Of a DNA stretch of 64,000 nt, positions 12,941-22,988 are shown one piece after another. The translations under genes were made by a program, and so were the position numbers. Below the pieces are notes generated by a model. That model made no database searches, was not told the DNA's origin, and saw nothing but the letters and a program-made list of their open reading frames with translations. The stretch is from JAYQKL01 sp038142705 (GTDB lineage Bacteria; Pseudomonadota; Alphaproteobacteria; RS24), in contig OZ244224.1 of assembly GCA_965217015.1 (NCBI GenBank), forward strand, positions 1,364,001 through 1,428,000. The letters run 5' to 3'. The stretch's first letter is position 1, and every line of letters begins with the position of its first letter.

Positions 12941-15538
12941 TTAAGCGGCGGCAGGCGGGTTTTTGCTCAAACATAAATCCGCGTCCTTGACCTCAAGATA
13001 AACCACTTCACCTGCGCTCACTTCCCCTGACAGCAATAAATCTGCCAGCCGGTCTTGCACTTCACGCTGTATCACCCGCTTCAAGGGCCGCGCACCATAA
13101 GCAGGCTCAAAGCCTTTTTGCGCCAACCATTGACGCGCTGGTTCGGTCAGCTCAAGATGAATATTCTGGTCGCTCGCCAGCGCAATTAAATTCTGCATTT
13201 GCACATCAACAATCGCGCCCATTTGTTCTTCTTGCAACCGCTCAAACAAAATAAGGTCATCAAGCCGGTTCAAAAATTCAGGGCGGAATGCCTGCTTGAC
13301 CGCATCCATTACCTTGTCTCGCACTGTCTCGACATTTTTATTTGCAGGCAATTCAACCAAATGCTCGGCGCCTAGATTTGAGGTCAAAATAATCAGCGTA
13401 TTCTTGAAATCAACCACGCGCCCCTGACCATCTGTCAGGCGACCATCATCAAGCACCTGAAGCAAAACATTGAAAACATCAGGGTGGGCTTTTTCAACCT
13501 CATCAAATAAAACAATTTGATAAGGCCGGCGGCGCACGGCTTCGCTCAGCGCGCCACCTTCCTCATAACCAACATAGCCCGGCGGTGCGCCAATCAATCG
13601 CGCCACGGAATGCTTTTCCATATATTCCGACATATCCAATCGGCAGATGGCTGTTTCATCATCAAATAAAAACGCCGCCAAGGCTTTGGTAAGTTCGGTT
13701 TTACCAACACCTGTTGGGCCTAAAAATAAAAAAGAGCCTATCGGGCGAGACGGATCCTGCAACCCAGCACGTGCGCGGCGTACCGCCCGCGACACAGCCG
13801 ACACAGCTTCATCTTGTCCGACCACACGCTGATGCAAGGCCGCTTCCATGCCCAGCAATTTTTCACGCTCACCCGCCAGCATTTTATCCACTGGCACACC
13901 CGTCCAGCGCGATACAATCTGCGCAATATGATCCGCCGTGACCTGCTCATCAAGCATAGAACGGCTTTGCGCGCCATCATCTTGGGCTTCAGCATCGGCT
14001 AATTTTTTTTCACAATCTGGAATGATGCCATAAGATAATTCACTGGCGCGCTCAAGCTGGCCTTGTCGTTGTGCCTGCTCAAGCTCAATGCGAGCAGCAT
14101 CTAAATCCTCTTTTAATTTCTGGATTGACCCAAGCCGCGCTTTTTCTGACTCCCATTGCGTGGTTAAGGCCATTGCCTGCTCTTCAAGACCAACCAGCTC
14201 TTCCTCAAGTTTGACCAGACGCTCTTGTGACAAATCATCTTTTTCTTTTTTCAAGGCTTCGCGCTCAATTTTGAGTTGTATCACCCGCCGGTCAAGCTCA
14301 TCTAACTCTTCAGGCTTGCTATCGACTTCCATGCGCAAACGCGACGCGGCCTCGTCCATTAAGTCAATGGCCTTATCGGGCAAAAACCGGTCTGTGATAT
14401 AGCGGTTAGAAAGTGTCGCCGCCGCGACCAATGCATTATCGGAAATCGAAACGCCGTGATGCATTTCATATTTCTCTTTCAGCCCTCGCAAAATGGAAAT
14501 CGTGTCTTCCACTTGCGGCTCGGCAATAAATACGGGTTGAAAGCGCCGCGCCAACGCCGCGTCTTTTTCAACATGTTTGCGATATTCATCTAATGTGGTC
14601 GCACCGATGCAATGCAGCTCTCCGCGTGCCAATGCAGGTTTGAGCAAATTAGAGGCGTCCATCGCACCTTCGCTGGCGCCCGCGCCAATCAGCGTATGCA
14701 TTTCATCAATAAACAACACCACCTGACCAGCGGCATCGGTAATTTCTTGCAATACCGCTTTCAGGCGTTCTTCAAATTCGCCGCGATATTTAGCGCCCGC
14801 AATCAGCGCGCCCATATCCAAAACAAAAAGTTTTTTATCGCGCAATGTTTCCGGCACATCACCATTGATAATGCGCAAGGCCAAGCCTTCTGCTATCGCG
14901 GTTTTTCCAACACCTGGCTCACCAATCAGTACTGGATTGTTTTTTGTTCGTCTGGATAAGACCTGTATCGCGCGGCGGATTTCTTCCTCGCGCCCAATCA
15001 CCGGATCCAATTTACCAGCCTTGGCATCGGCGGTTAAGTCGCGTGTGTATTTTTGCAAAGCATCATAAGTTTCTTCCGCCGAGGCAGATGTGGCACGCCG
15101 CCCTTTGCGCAAATTCTCAATCGCTTGCGCCAAAGCTTTTTCCTGACAACCAGCATCAGCAAGCAAATCCGCCGCCTTGCTTTTTGTCTGTCCTAAAGCT
15201 TGCAGCAAACGCTCAACCGTTACGAAATCATCACCCGCATCTATCGCTAGTTTTTCTGCGCTGGCAAATATTTTAGCGGTTTCAGGCGCCATTACAGGCT
15301 GCGCCCCTGCGCCAGAAACTTTCCCAAGACCGGATAGTTCTTTTTTCAAAGCCGCGCTCAGCGCTTTTATATCGCCACCCGCATTGGTCACTAAATTCGC
15401 GGCCAAACCTTGCGGGTCGTCTAAAAGCGTTTTCAACAAATGCAAAGGTTCAAAGCGCGGGTGCCCCTCATTGAGAACATATGTTTGCGCTGATTGGATA
15501 AACCCTTTGCATCTTTCTGTATATTTTTCAGGATTCAT
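12941..15538 (-). CDS. clpB: ATP-dependent disaggregase ClpB
   Basis: An 865-residue Hsp100 chaperone that resolubilises protein aggregates together with DnaK. Order: N-terminal repeat domain (1-145), first AAA+ module with Walker A GEPGVGKT at 206-213, a coiled-coil middle domain rich in E, K and L at about 395-525, and the second AAA+ module with GPTGVGKT at 607-614. The middle domain distinguishes ClpB from ClpA. Length matches the family. AAAGGAG precedes the ATG. A sigma-32 promoter lies directly upstream, so it is probably an independent heat-shock unit as well as the last gene of the conserved prfA-prmC-DUF4167-clpB neighbourhood. Confidence 0.98.
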   Translation of the reverse strand: MNPEKYTERCKGFIQSAQTYVLNEGHPRFEPLHLLKTLLDDPQGLAANLVTNAGGDIKALSAALKKELSGLGKVSGAGAQPVMAPETAKIFASAEKLAIDAGDDFVTVERLLQALGQTKSKAADLLADAGCQEKALAQAIENLRKGRRATSASAEETYDALQKYTRDLTADAKAGKLDPVIGREEEIRRAIQVLSRRTKNNPVLIGEPGVGKTAIAEGLALRIINGDVPETLRDKKLFVLDMGALIAGAKYRGEFEERLKAVLQEITDAAGQVVLFIDEMHTLIGAGASEGAMDASNLLKPALARGELHCIGATTLDEYRKHVEKDAALARRFQPVFIAEPQVEDTISILRGLKEKYEMHHGVSISDNALVAAATLSNRYITDRFLPDKAIDLMDEAASRLRMEVDSKPEELDELDRRVIQLKIEREALKKEKDDLSQERLVKLEEELVGLEEQAMALTTQWESEKARLGSIQKLKEDLDAARIELEQAQRQGQLERASELSYGIIPDCEKKLADAEAQDDGAQSRSMLDEQVTADHIAQIVSRWTGVPVDKMLAGEREKLLGMEAALHQRVVGQDEAVSAVSRAVRRARAGLQDPSRPIGSFLFLGPTGVGKTELTKALAAFLFDDETAICRLDMSEYMEKHSVARLIGAPPGYVGYEEGGALSEAVRRRPYQIVLFDEVEKAHPDVFNVLLQVLDDGRLTDGQGRVVDFKNTLIILTSNLGAEHLVELPANKNVETVRDKVMDAVKQAFRPEFLNRLDDLILFERLQEEQMGAIVDVQMQNLIALASDQNIHLELTEPARQWLAQKGFEPAYGARPLKRVIQREVQDRLADLLLSGEVSAGEVVYLEVKDADLCLSKNPPAAA

Positions 15539-15574
15539 CTTTCGCTCCTTTCACCTTAATGGCTTGTCTTTTTT

Positions 15575-15603
15575 ATATGGGGAGCGGAAACGCGAACAAC
15601 AAG
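15575..15603 (-). promoter_or_regulatory. Sigma-32 heat-shock promoter of clpB
   Basis: On the minus strand, -35 CTTGTTG (15597-15603), a 14-bp spacer, then -10 CCCCATAT (15575-15582). This matches the CTTGAAA-N11-16-CCCCATNT consensus well. The start of transcription would be about 30 nt before the clpB ATG. The cognate factor RpoH is encoded at 55317. Confidence 0.85.
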
Positions 15604-15716
15604 TGTTGCGTTGTAAAATTTGAAAACTCAATGCCTTACGCGTCTGTAAAAAGACAGGTAAACCAGGCAAAACAGCAGGTTTTGCTTAAATGAGCTTGGG
15701 CCTTATGTCGCGATAT

Positions 15717-16229
15717 TTAGCTGGCTTTAATTTCAGGCGTCGCATCTGAATCTCGTGACGCGTCAGCGGACAAGTCAGCTTCTGCTGGCGCATCAGATTT
15801 TGGGCGACGGCGCAAATGCCCCCGACGGCGACCTTTTGTTTGCGTCGAATTTTGCGCAGATGTTTCATCATCTTGGCTCAGCTTCAGGGGCTCTTGGTCT
15901 TCTGCGACCCCGTTCACATTTTCAGCCATGTCAGAAGATGTCTCCTGCTCGGTGCTGGTTTCTGATGATGCCTCAGAACTCGCGTCTGAATTGGTTTCAT
16001 TTTTCACAGGCTGATTGGCGGAAAAAATACGGAAATAATGCTCAGCATGTTGGAAATAATTTTCCGCATGTACCGGATCACCAGCGGTGAGCGCATCGCG
16101 CGCAAGCGCAATATATTTCTCATAAACAGTTGACGCATGGCCCCTGACTTTTACATCTGGTCCATTACTTTCATAATTACGATTGGCTGGGTTTCCCTGA
16201 CGTCTGTTGCGTCCACGAGAGCGTTTCAT
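15717..16229 (-). CDS. DUF4167 domain-containing protein
   Basis: A 170-residue protein. The first 75 residues form the conserved DUF4167 block: a basic start MKRSRGRNRRQG, then VRGHASTVYEKYIALARDAL and the GDPVHAENYFQHAEHYFR helix pair. The rest is low complexity, first S/E/T-rich and then basic (KGRRRGHLRRRPK). The basic ends hint at nucleic-acid binding, but no function is established. In Alphaproteobacteria this gene regularly sits between prmC and clpB, as here. An AGGAT lies upstream of the ATG, and a TTGCGT/TATATT promoter can be drawn upstream. Confidence 0.9.
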   Translation of the reverse strand: MKRSRGRNRRQGNPANRNYESNGPDVKVRGHASTVYEKYIALARDALTAGDPVHAENYFQHAEHYFRIFSANQPVKNETNSDASSEASSETSTEQETSSDMAENVNGVAEDQEPLKLSQDDETSAQNSTQTKGRRRGHLRRRPKSDAPAEADLSADASRDSDATPEIKAS

Positions 16230-16256
16230 ATTTTTATCCTATTCGCCTTATTGCAA

Positions 16257-16284
16257 AATATAATCTTCATTTGATGTTACGCAA
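16257..16284 (-). promoter_or_regulatory. Candidate promoter for the DUF4167 gene
   Basis: On the minus strand, -35 TTGCGT (16279-16284), 16-bp spacer, -10 TATATT (16257-16262). It lies in the 280-bp gap after prmC and about 28 nt before the start codon. The -35 is weak. The remainder of the gap is AT-rich and shows nothing else. Confidence 0.45.
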
Positions 16285-16511
16285 TGCATGACAATCAGTT
16301 GAAACTTGGTTGAAACAAAATGTTTCATATTCATCATCATATTTGCGTGACTTCACAAAAAATTCTTAAACCCAACTTTTTAGAAATTGTTGTCGCTCAA
16401 TCATTTTATGAGAAAGGGTTCGGGTTTTTGTTTTTTGTCTTCACAAAATCAACCGAACGAGCAAAACCTACCTAATAAAACCAAAAAACACAAACCCCTT
16501 TTTCAAAAAAA

Positions 16512-17423
16512 TTAATGTTTTTTTATATGTGTGTTTTGCGCCACGATAACGCGCTCAATCCCTGCTAAATCCTTATGTATTTCAATACCTTGCCAATCAT
16601 TTTCACGCAACATAGAAACCACTTCACCGCCCTGACCTTGACCAATTTCAAAACCGACCCACCCATGCGGCGCACAATAAGGGCGCATTCTTTCAATGAT
16701 ATGGCGATATTCTGACAAGCCATCTTCATCGGCAAACAGCGCGTGGGTTGGGTCATAAAGCCGAACTTCGGGCGCCAATTGCGACTCCTCATGGCGTGCA
16801 ATATAAGGCGGGTTGGCGATGATGAAATCAAATGTGCCGCGCACCGCGGCAAACCAATTTGACTGGCGAAACGATGCCCGCTCGCGTAAATTCAAGCATG
16901 ATGCATTGATACAGGCTTGCCTGATGGCGCCACGACTTTGGTCAACACCCAACCCCACGGCCGGCTCAACTTCATGCAAAAATGCCAGCAACAAACACCC
17001 TGACCCCGTACCCAAATCCAAAACCTTTGGCTGCTTGAGCTGCGCTGATGCCTGCCGATATTTATCAACCATGACAGAAACTAGAATTTCACTATCAGGG
17101 CGCGGGTCAAGCGTCGCTGAGGACAGCCGAAAAGGCAGGCCGTAAAATTCCCGATAATTGATAATACGCGAAACGGGCTTGCGGGCCAATCTTTGCGCCA
17201 TCATATCCGCAAGACGCCGCGCCTCTTGCGCGCTCAATATCACCTCGCCCTTTGTTATCAACTCCACCTCATCACAGCCACAAGCCGTGCGCACTAATAT
17301 GCGCGCATCTAACGCCGCGCTGGCCAATTCAGCCGCCTCAAAGCAGACCGAAAGTTGCCGCAAAGCTGCGTCTCGGCTAAGCCCTTCAAACAGGTTTGGA
17401 GTATGGACTTTTGGGTTAGCCAT
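16512..17423 (-). CDS. prmC: Peptide chain release factor N5-glutamine methyltransferase PrmC
   Basis: A 303-residue class I SAM methyltransferase that methylates the glutamine of the GGQ motif in release factors. An N-terminal helical release-factor-binding domain is followed by the SAM motif (VLDLGTGSGCLLLAF) and the signature NPPY at 204-207. The gene overlaps prfA by 8 nt (ATGGCTAA holds both the prmC start at 17423 and the prfA stop), so enzyme and substrate are translationally coupled. The upstream in-frame residues overlap prfA and are not needed. The last residues are lysine-rich and poorly conserved. Confidence 0.96.
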   Translation of the reverse strand: MANPKVHTPNLFEGLSRDAALRQLSVCFEAAELASAALDARILVRTACGCDEVELITKGEVILSAQEARRLADMMAQRLARKPVSRIINYREFYGLPFRLSSATLDPRPDSEILVSVMVDKYRQASAQLKQPKVLDLGTGSGCLLLAFLHEVEPAVGLGVDQSRGAIRQACINASCLNLRERASFRQSNWFAAVRGTFDFIIANPPYIARHEESQLAPEVRLYDPTHALFADEDGLSEYRHIIERMRPYCAPHGWVGFEIGQGQGGEVVSMLRENDWQGIEIHKDLAGIERVIVAQNTHIKKH

Positions 17424-18486
17424 CTTGTTCGGCAGCAAGCCGGCGCGTTTGGTCCTCAGCAATCAGCGCGTCCACCAATTCGCTCAACCCATCACCTGCG
17501 AGAATTTTTTCTAATTTATGCAATGTCAAATTTATCCGGTGGTCGGTCACGCGCCCTTGCGGAAAATTATAAGTTCGAATGCGCTCAGAACGATCCCCTG
17601 TGCCGACTTGCGATTTACGGTCAGCTGAACGCTCTGACTCAATGCGTTGGCGTTCAATTTCAAATAAGCGCGCACGCAAAACCTGCATCGCTTTGGCGCG
17701 ATTCTTATGCTGTGATTTTTCATCTTGCTGGCTCACCACCAGACCGCTCGGAATATGTGTAATACGCACCGCGCTATCGGTTGTGTTAACAGATTGCCCG
17801 CCCGGCCCACTGGCACGAAACACATCAACGCGCAAATCTTTTTCCTCAATCACCACATCAACATCTTCAGGCTCTGGCAAAACAGCAACCGTTGCCGCAG
17901 AAGTATGAATGCGCCCACTGCTTTCGGTTTCTGGCACACGCTGCACGCGATGCACGCCGCTTTCAAATTTTAACATCGCATAAGCGCCCTGCCCACGTAT
18001 CGCCGCAACAGCTTCTTTAAACCCGCCAACATCGCCCTCTGACTGGCTTATCATTTCGGTTTTAAAACCGGTTAATTCTGCATAACGCAAATACATGCGC
18101 AATAAATTCCCCGCAAATAAAGCCGCTTCATCACCGCCTGTGCCAGCCCGCACCTCCAAAATCACATTCATATCGTCCGCCGCGTCTTTGGGCAGTAATA
18201 AGATTTGGAGCTCTTGCTCCATCTCTGGCAAGCGTGCCTGCAGCTCTGGCAACTCACTTTGCGCGAGGGCTTTCATTTCCGCATCGTCGCCTTCAATCAA
18301 AGATTTCAAATCTTCAATTTCATTCAGAACATCGCGATAAGTACTGACCGCTTCCACCAGAGGTGACAGCGAGGCATATTCTTTGGATAATTCAACAAAG
18401 CGTTCTGGCGGAAGCTCGCCATTCATTTCTTCCTGCAATTTTTCAGCGCGCTGCAAAATACTATCGAGACGATCAGCTGGTATCAT
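17416..18486 (-). CDS. prfA: Peptide chain release factor 1
   Basis: A 356-residue class I release factor recognising UAA and UAG. The catalytic GGQ is at 229-231 within SGPGGQSVN. Domain 1 is the N-terminal coiled helical region, and the C-terminal half carries the codon-recognition domain. Its ATG overlaps the ispG stop in an ATGA, so the two are coupled; the 3' end overlaps prmC by 8 nt. Length and order match the family. Confidence 0.98.
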   Translation of the reverse strand: MIPADRLDSILQRAEKLQEEMNGELPPERFVELSKEYASLSPLVEAVSTYRDVLNEIEDLKSLIEGDDAEMKALAQSELPELQARLPEMEQELQILLLPKDAADDMNVILEVRAGTGGDEAALFAGNLLRMYLRYAELTGFKTEMISQSEGDVGGFKEAVAAIRGQGAYAMLKFESGVHRVQRVPETESSGRIHTSAATVAVLPEPEDVDVVIEEKDLRVDVFRASGPGGQSVNTTDSAVRITHIPSGLVVSQQDEKSQHKNRAKAMQVLRARLFEIERQRIESERSADRKSQVGTGDRSERIRTYNFPQGRVTDHRINLTLHKLEKILAGDGLSELVDALIAEDQTRRLAAEQDG

Positions 18487-19601
18487 AATTTATTTTCCTC
18501 TGGCGAATCTGCTCGCATTTGCACAGCCTTGTCTTCCACGAGAGCAACCAAATGGTCAATCATTTCTTCATTACTCATTTTATGGTCAGGCCGGCCAGCC
18601 ACATAAACCATACCCGACCCAGCACCGCCACCGGTGAAACCAATATCGGTTTCACGCGCCTCGCCCGGCCCATTCACGACACAGCCAATAATAGACAAGG
18701 TAATCGGTTCAGAAATATGTGCCAAACGCTGCTCTAGTTTTTGGACAGTATCAATCACATCAAAACCCTGCCGCGCACATGATGGGCATGAAATAATCGT
18801 CACCCCGCGATGGCGCAACCCAAGCGATTTTAACATCTCAAAACCCACTTTGATTTCATCAACCGGGTCAGAGGATAAAGACACGCGGATTGTGTCACCA
18901 ATGCCGTCCATCAATAAAGCGCCCAGCCCGATTGAGGATTTGACAGTGCCGGTCATTAACCCGCCCGCCTCAGTAATGCCAATATGCAAAGGGCAATCCA
19001 CGGCTTCAGCAAGCTGACGGTATGCTGCCAGACTGAGAAAAATATCAGATGCTTTAACGCTAATTTTATAGTCGTGGAAATCATGCTCTTGCAAAATTTT
19101 CACATGATCCAACGCGCTCTCCACCATCGCTTCGGGGCATGGCTCACCGTATTTTTCAAGCAAATGTTTTTCAAGCGAACCCGCATTAACGCCAATTCTG
19201 ATGGCGCATTCATGGTCACGCGCAGCTGTGATAACCTCTTTCACCCGCGCCGCATTGCCTATATTGCCCGGGTTAATGCGCAAACAGGCCGCACCGGCTT
19301 GCGCGGCCTCAATCGCGCGCTGATAGTGGAAATGAATATCCGCAATAATCGGCACATGGCTGGCTTTGACGATTTCTGGCAATGCCTGTGTTGATGCCTC
19401 ATCAGGACATGAAACACGCACCATATCCGCGCCCGCTTCTTCTAAAGCTCGGATTTGGGACATTGTCGCTTGCGCATCAGCCGTCAGCGTATTGGTCATA
19501 GACTGAACGCTTATCGGGGCATCACCGCCAACCAAAACATTGCCAACTTTAATTTGGCGCGAAGCCCGACGATTAATATCACGCCACGGACGAATGCCCA
19601 T
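18483..19601 (-). CDS. ispG: 4-hydroxy-3-methylbut-2-enyl diphosphate synthase (flavodoxin)
   Basis: A 372-residue enzyme of the MEP isoprenoid pathway that converts MEcPP to HMBPP in the cytoplasm. It has the TIM-barrel half and the C-terminal iron-sulfur half. The three cluster cysteines are visible: C272 and C275 in CPSCARQG and C307 in CVVNGPGEA, where E314 completes coordination. The length is that of the bacterial two-domain form. The stop overlaps prfA (ATGA). It follows the RodZ-like gene, a common alphaproteobacterial pair. Confidence 0.98.
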   Translation of the reverse strand: MGIRPWRDINRRASRQIKVGNVLVGGDAPISVQSMTNTLTADAQATMSQIRALEEAGADMVRVSCPDEASTQALPEIVKASHVPIIADIHFHYQRAIEAAQAGAACLRINPGNIGNAARVKEVITAARDHECAIRIGVNAGSLEKHLLEKYGEPCPEAMVESALDHVKILQEHDFHDYKISVKASDIFLSLAAYRQLAEAVDCPLHIGITEAGGLMTGTVKSSIGLGALLMDGIGDTIRVSLSSDPVDEIKVGFEMLKSLGLRHRGVTIISCPSCARQGFDVIDTVQKLEQRLAHISEPITLSIIGCVVNGPGEARETDIGFTGGGAGSGMVYVAGRPDHKMSNEEMIDHLVALVEDKAVQMRADSPEENKL

Positions 19602-19656
19602 TATCTTCCCTTTGATTTTATCAAGTTAATAAAACTATGTGTCACATTTAGCCGCG

Positions 19657-20565
19657 CTATTCAAATCTTTCCAGCACACGCGGTAAATTTATGAGCCGGT
19701 CCGACAAAGCTTGACCTCTTGCACCTAACATGCCAGCCAGTTCACCATCAATATAATATTCCAATTCACCAGCATTTTGCGTTGAAAGACGGAAATTTTC
19801 TTCATCGGGAAAAACAAATTCTTCACCGGCAATGATAATGCTAGAAAATAAAATACGACCCTGCGCGTTCACAATACGCAGGAAAGTCGGCGCGCGCGCG
19901 CGAATGGAAATCACCGCAACAGGCGGCGCTTGTGGTTCTGGCATCGCATCAAAACCAGATGCATCAAAACCAGATGCATCAAAACCAGGTGTATCAATAT
20001 CCGGCTGGGCAATATTAGGGGAGTCTGGTTCGGAAATCTGGCTCTCCAAATTTTGAGATTGCGCAACCGCAGCCGCGTTTTGCTGTGTGGTCTCAACTGG
20101 CATATTTGTCTCACGCTCAACGGCTTCAGCTTGCGCTTCAGAAATCTCAGCTGACACTCTCGCACCTTTTTCCAGACTCACATTCTCAGCTGTGTTCAAA
20201 AAACCGAGAAATATAAACACCACTAAAACAATGGCCAGCAAGCCAAACGCCATGGCCATGCTTGGCACTTCGCGGCTGGCTTCAATCTCAGGAAAATCAA
20301 GTTTCGTTTTGGACCCCATGTCTGTTTGCTGTTTATACAGCGCGAGAATGTCATCAACATCAAGACCCAAAAATTGGGCATAGGTTTTAACAAACCCGAC
20401 AACATAGGCACTACCGGGCAGGCGGTCAAACTGATTGGCCTCAATGGCCTCTAAATGATCTTCGCGTATGCGCAATGTTTGAGAGACTTCCGCCAAATCC
20501 AATTGACGTGTTTCTCTTTGCGCCTGCAAAATATGGCCAATACTGCTCTTTGTTTTCTGACTCAT
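19657..20565 (-). CDS. RodZ-like helix-turn-helix membrane protein with DUF4115
   Basis: A 302-residue bitopic protein. The N-terminal cytoplasmic helix-turn-helix of the RodZ type covers about residues 10-79 (VSQTLRIREDHLEAIE, then GFVKTYAQFLGLD). One membrane helix follows at about 104-123, then a Q/E/P-rich periplasmic linker and a C-terminal DUF4115 beta domain. RodZ links MreB to the cell-wall elongation machinery, which is the likely role here. The linker contains three GFDAS-type repeats from a 15-bp DNA duplication at 19946-19990. I use the ATG at 20565; the preceding TTG codon is an unlikely start. Upstream of ispG, as in other Alphaproteobacteria. Confidence 0.85.
   Translation of the reverse strand: MSQKTKSSIGHILQAQRETRQLDLAEVSQTLRIREDHLEAIEANQFDRLPGSAYVVGFVKTYAQFLGLDVDDILALYKQQTDMGSKTKLDFPEIEASREVPSMAMAFGLLAIVLVVFIFLGFLNTAENVSLEKGARVSAEISEAQAEAVERETNMPVETTQQNAAAVAQSQNLESQISEPDSPNIAQPDIDTPGFDASGFDASGFDAMPEPQAPPVAVISIRARAPTFLRIVNAQGRILFSSIIIAGEEFVFPDEENFRLSTQNAGELEYYIDGELAGMLGARGQALSDRLINLPRVLERFE
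19946..19990. repeat. 15-bp tandem repeat, 3 copies, in coding sequence
   Basis: GCATCAAAACCAGAT at 19946-19960 and 19961-19975, and a third copy with one change at 19976-19990. It encodes SGFDA repeats in the periplasmic linker of the RodZ-like protein and stays in frame. Confidence 0.95.
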
Positions 20566-20691
20566 CAAATAGCCCCAAAATTAAAAAAGCATCTGAAACC
20601 ATAAGAACACTCAAAGCCTGTTTTGACAATGAGAAAGCGGGCAAAATGTGAATTTATAAAACCCGTGCGATACAGCTTATCAGGCCGCTGC

Positions 20692-22941
20692 CTATAGTTT
20701 AATTTTCAAGCTTTTCGCTATGTTCTCAATTTCTGTGCGGTTGATTTGCGCGCTTTGTTGCAAAGCCTGCCCAAAGGCATGGCGCAGTTTGCCCAAATTA
20801 ACCGAGCGCACCATGCGCTTGACCGGCCCAACAGAAGCCGAAGGCATAGACAAGCGTGAATAGCCCAAGGCCAGCATGACCATTGCATCAAGTGGGCTGC
20901 CAGCAATTTCCCCGCAAATTGTTGCATCAACACCATGCCGCTGGCAGGCATCAGAAATTTGTTTTAACATTGTGATGGGCGCAGGGGATAAAATATCATA
21001 GCGATTGCTTAATTGCGGGTTGCCGCGATCACTTGCAAAGAAAAACTGCATTAAATCATTTGTGCCGATGCTGATAAAATCCATAAGCGGCAGTAATTCT
21101 TCGAGCTGCCAAACCAATGAAGGCACTTCCAACATGGTCCCAACCCGCACTCTGGCCGGTGCCTCAAGATGAAACTTTGCCAAACGCTCAACTTCTTTAT
21201 TCAGCAGGTCTTTGGCTTTCACAAATTCGTCAATTTCCGCAATCATGGGGAACATAATATTGAGTTCTTTACCGGCGCTGGCCTGCAATAATGATCTGAG
21301 TTGGTAACGCAACAGGCCGGGGCGGTCGAGCGCAATGCGAATAGCGCGCCAGCCCATAGCCGGATTTTCCTCATGGGTGTGGCGCATATAGGGCAGCACT
21401 TTATCACCGCCAATATCCAGCGTCCGAAATGTCACCGATTTGTCGCCAGCCTGGTCAAACACATGACGGTAAAATAAAGCCTGCTCCTCAATACGAGGCA
21501 GCTTTGCTGATACCATAAATTGTAATTCTGTACGAAACAGCCCAATACCATCGGCGCCGCTATCTGTAAGATTTTTCAAATCCACCAACAGGCCGGCATT
21601 CATCAACACATCAATTTTTTGGCCATCGCGGGTCATGGCAGGCAATTTACGCACGCGGGCATAGCGCTTTTGGCGTCTGGCATTTATCTTTGCGCGCTCA
21701 GCATAGCTTTCAATCATTTCCTCTGACGGGTCGAGGAAACAAGCGCCCGTATCAGCATCTAAAATAATTTCTTGCCCATCGCGCGCCAAATCCACAATAT
21801 TCAGCACGCGCCCGACCATCGGAATACCCAAAGCCCGCGCCACAATCGCCACATGCGCGCTTTGCGAGCCTTCTTCTAAAATCAAACCCCGCAAATGTTT
21901 GCGCTCATAATCCAGCAATTCAGCTGGTCCCATGCCGCGTGCCACCAAAATCGCGTTTTTCGGCAAACGGTCTGCCGAGGCATTGACCGGACGCCCTGTC
22001 AAAATTCGCAAAAGCCGATTGGTTAAATCTTCAAAATCATGCAGGCGTTCGCGCAAATAAACATCGCGCTGCCCCATCAGGCGCGCATGCATATCCCCCT
22101 GCACACGCTCAACCGCCGCTTCGGCTGTCAAACCAGTGCGTACCGCCTCACGCATGCGTGCCAGCCACCCCTCATCATTGGCAAACATGCGATAGGTTTC
22201 TAAAACATCAAGATGCTCACCCGCATGCGACACATCTTCTTTCAATAATAATTCATCAACCGAACGCCGCAATTCATAGACTGCCGCTTCAAGCCGCGCC
22301 TGTTCCGCTTCCGCATCATCTGCAATCAAACCAGAAACCGCCACACGCGGCTCGTGCAAAACCACATGCCCTAGCGCCATGCCGCCTGTTAAGCCCTGCC
22401 CCTGAAATCGTCTCGCCCCCGCACGCGCCGTCAAATCGGCGTCTAGCTCGCCGCTTTCTGCCAGCATTTCTGCCAGCACCATGGCGACAGTTTGTAAAGC
22501 CTCGACCTCTTCATCAATAAATGAACGATAGGTTGTGTTTTGTGCCACCAGCACCCCAACCAGCGTACCGCCGCGTAAAACTGGCACACCAACAAATGAA
22601 TGGAATCTTTCCTCACCAGTTTCAGGACGATAGGCAAATCGCGGGTGGGTTTGGGCGTCAGACAGGTTGAGCGGACGGGCATGCTGGGCAATATCACCAA
22701 CCAAGCCCTCGCCCACGCGCAATGTTGTTTGATGCACAGCTTCAGGCTTCAGCCCCTCTGTTGCGCATAGTTCCAAAGTCACATCATCGCGCTTGAGGTA
22801 GACCGAACACACAGCTGTGTTCATGCTGGTGGCAATCAGCTCCACAATCCTGTCAAGGCGGGTTTGCCGGTCTGTTTCCTCCAGCATGACCTGCCGCAAA
22901 CGGCGTAAAAGCAATCTTGGTCCATCAACGGATAAAGGCAT
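20692..22941 (-). CDS. ptsP: Nitrogen PTS enzyme I (EI-Ntr)
   Basis: A 749-residue phosphoenolpyruvate-protein phosphotransferase of the nitrogen-related PTS. An N-terminal GAF domain (about 16-160, binding glutamine/2-oxoglutarate in studied members) is followed by the EI domains. The phosphorylated histidine is H363 in SQSAHVAIVARALG. The C-terminal PEP-binding TIM barrel has C676 in ATICGEIAG and the GTNDLMQF motif. It phosphorylates NPr, which is not encoded nearby. GGAG precedes the ATG at 22941. It lies just downstream of lysC, an arrangement usual in this class. Confidence 0.97.
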   Translation of the reverse strand: MPLSVDGPRLLLRRLRQVMLEETDRQTRLDRIVELIATSMNTAVCSVYLKRDDVTLELCATEGLKPEAVHQTTLRVGEGLVGDIAQHARPLNLSDAQTHPRFAYRPETGEERFHSFVGVPVLRGGTLVGVLVAQNTTYRSFIDEEVEALQTVAMVLAEMLAESGELDADLTARAGARRFQGQGLTGGMALGHVVLHEPRVAVSGLIADDAEAEQARLEAAVYELRRSVDELLLKEDVSHAGEHLDVLETYRMFANDEGWLARMREAVRTGLTAEAAVERVQGDMHARLMGQRDVYLRERLHDFEDLTNRLLRILTGRPVNASADRLPKNAILVARGMGPAELLDYERKHLRGLILEEGSQSAHVAIVARALGIPMVGRVLNIVDLARDGQEIILDADTGACFLDPSEEMIESYAERAKINARRQKRYARVRKLPAMTRDGQKIDVLMNAGLLVDLKNLTDSGADGIGLFRTELQFMVSAKLPRIEEQALFYRHVFDQAGDKSVTFRTLDIGGDKVLPYMRHTHEENPAMGWRAIRIALDRPGLLRYQLRSLLQASAGKELNIMFPMIAEIDEFVKAKDLLNKEVERLAKFHLEAPARVRVGTMLEVPSLVWQLEELLPLMDFISIGTNDLMQFFFASDRGNPQLSNRYDILSPAPITMLKQISDACQRHGVDATICGEIAGSPLDAMVMLALGYSRLSMPSASVGPVKRMVRSVNLGKLRHAFGQALQQSAQINRTEIENIAKSLKIKL

Positions 22942-22988
22942 TACTTATCTCCATGACCAAAAATCTGGTCGGGTCTTACGACCTGTCA

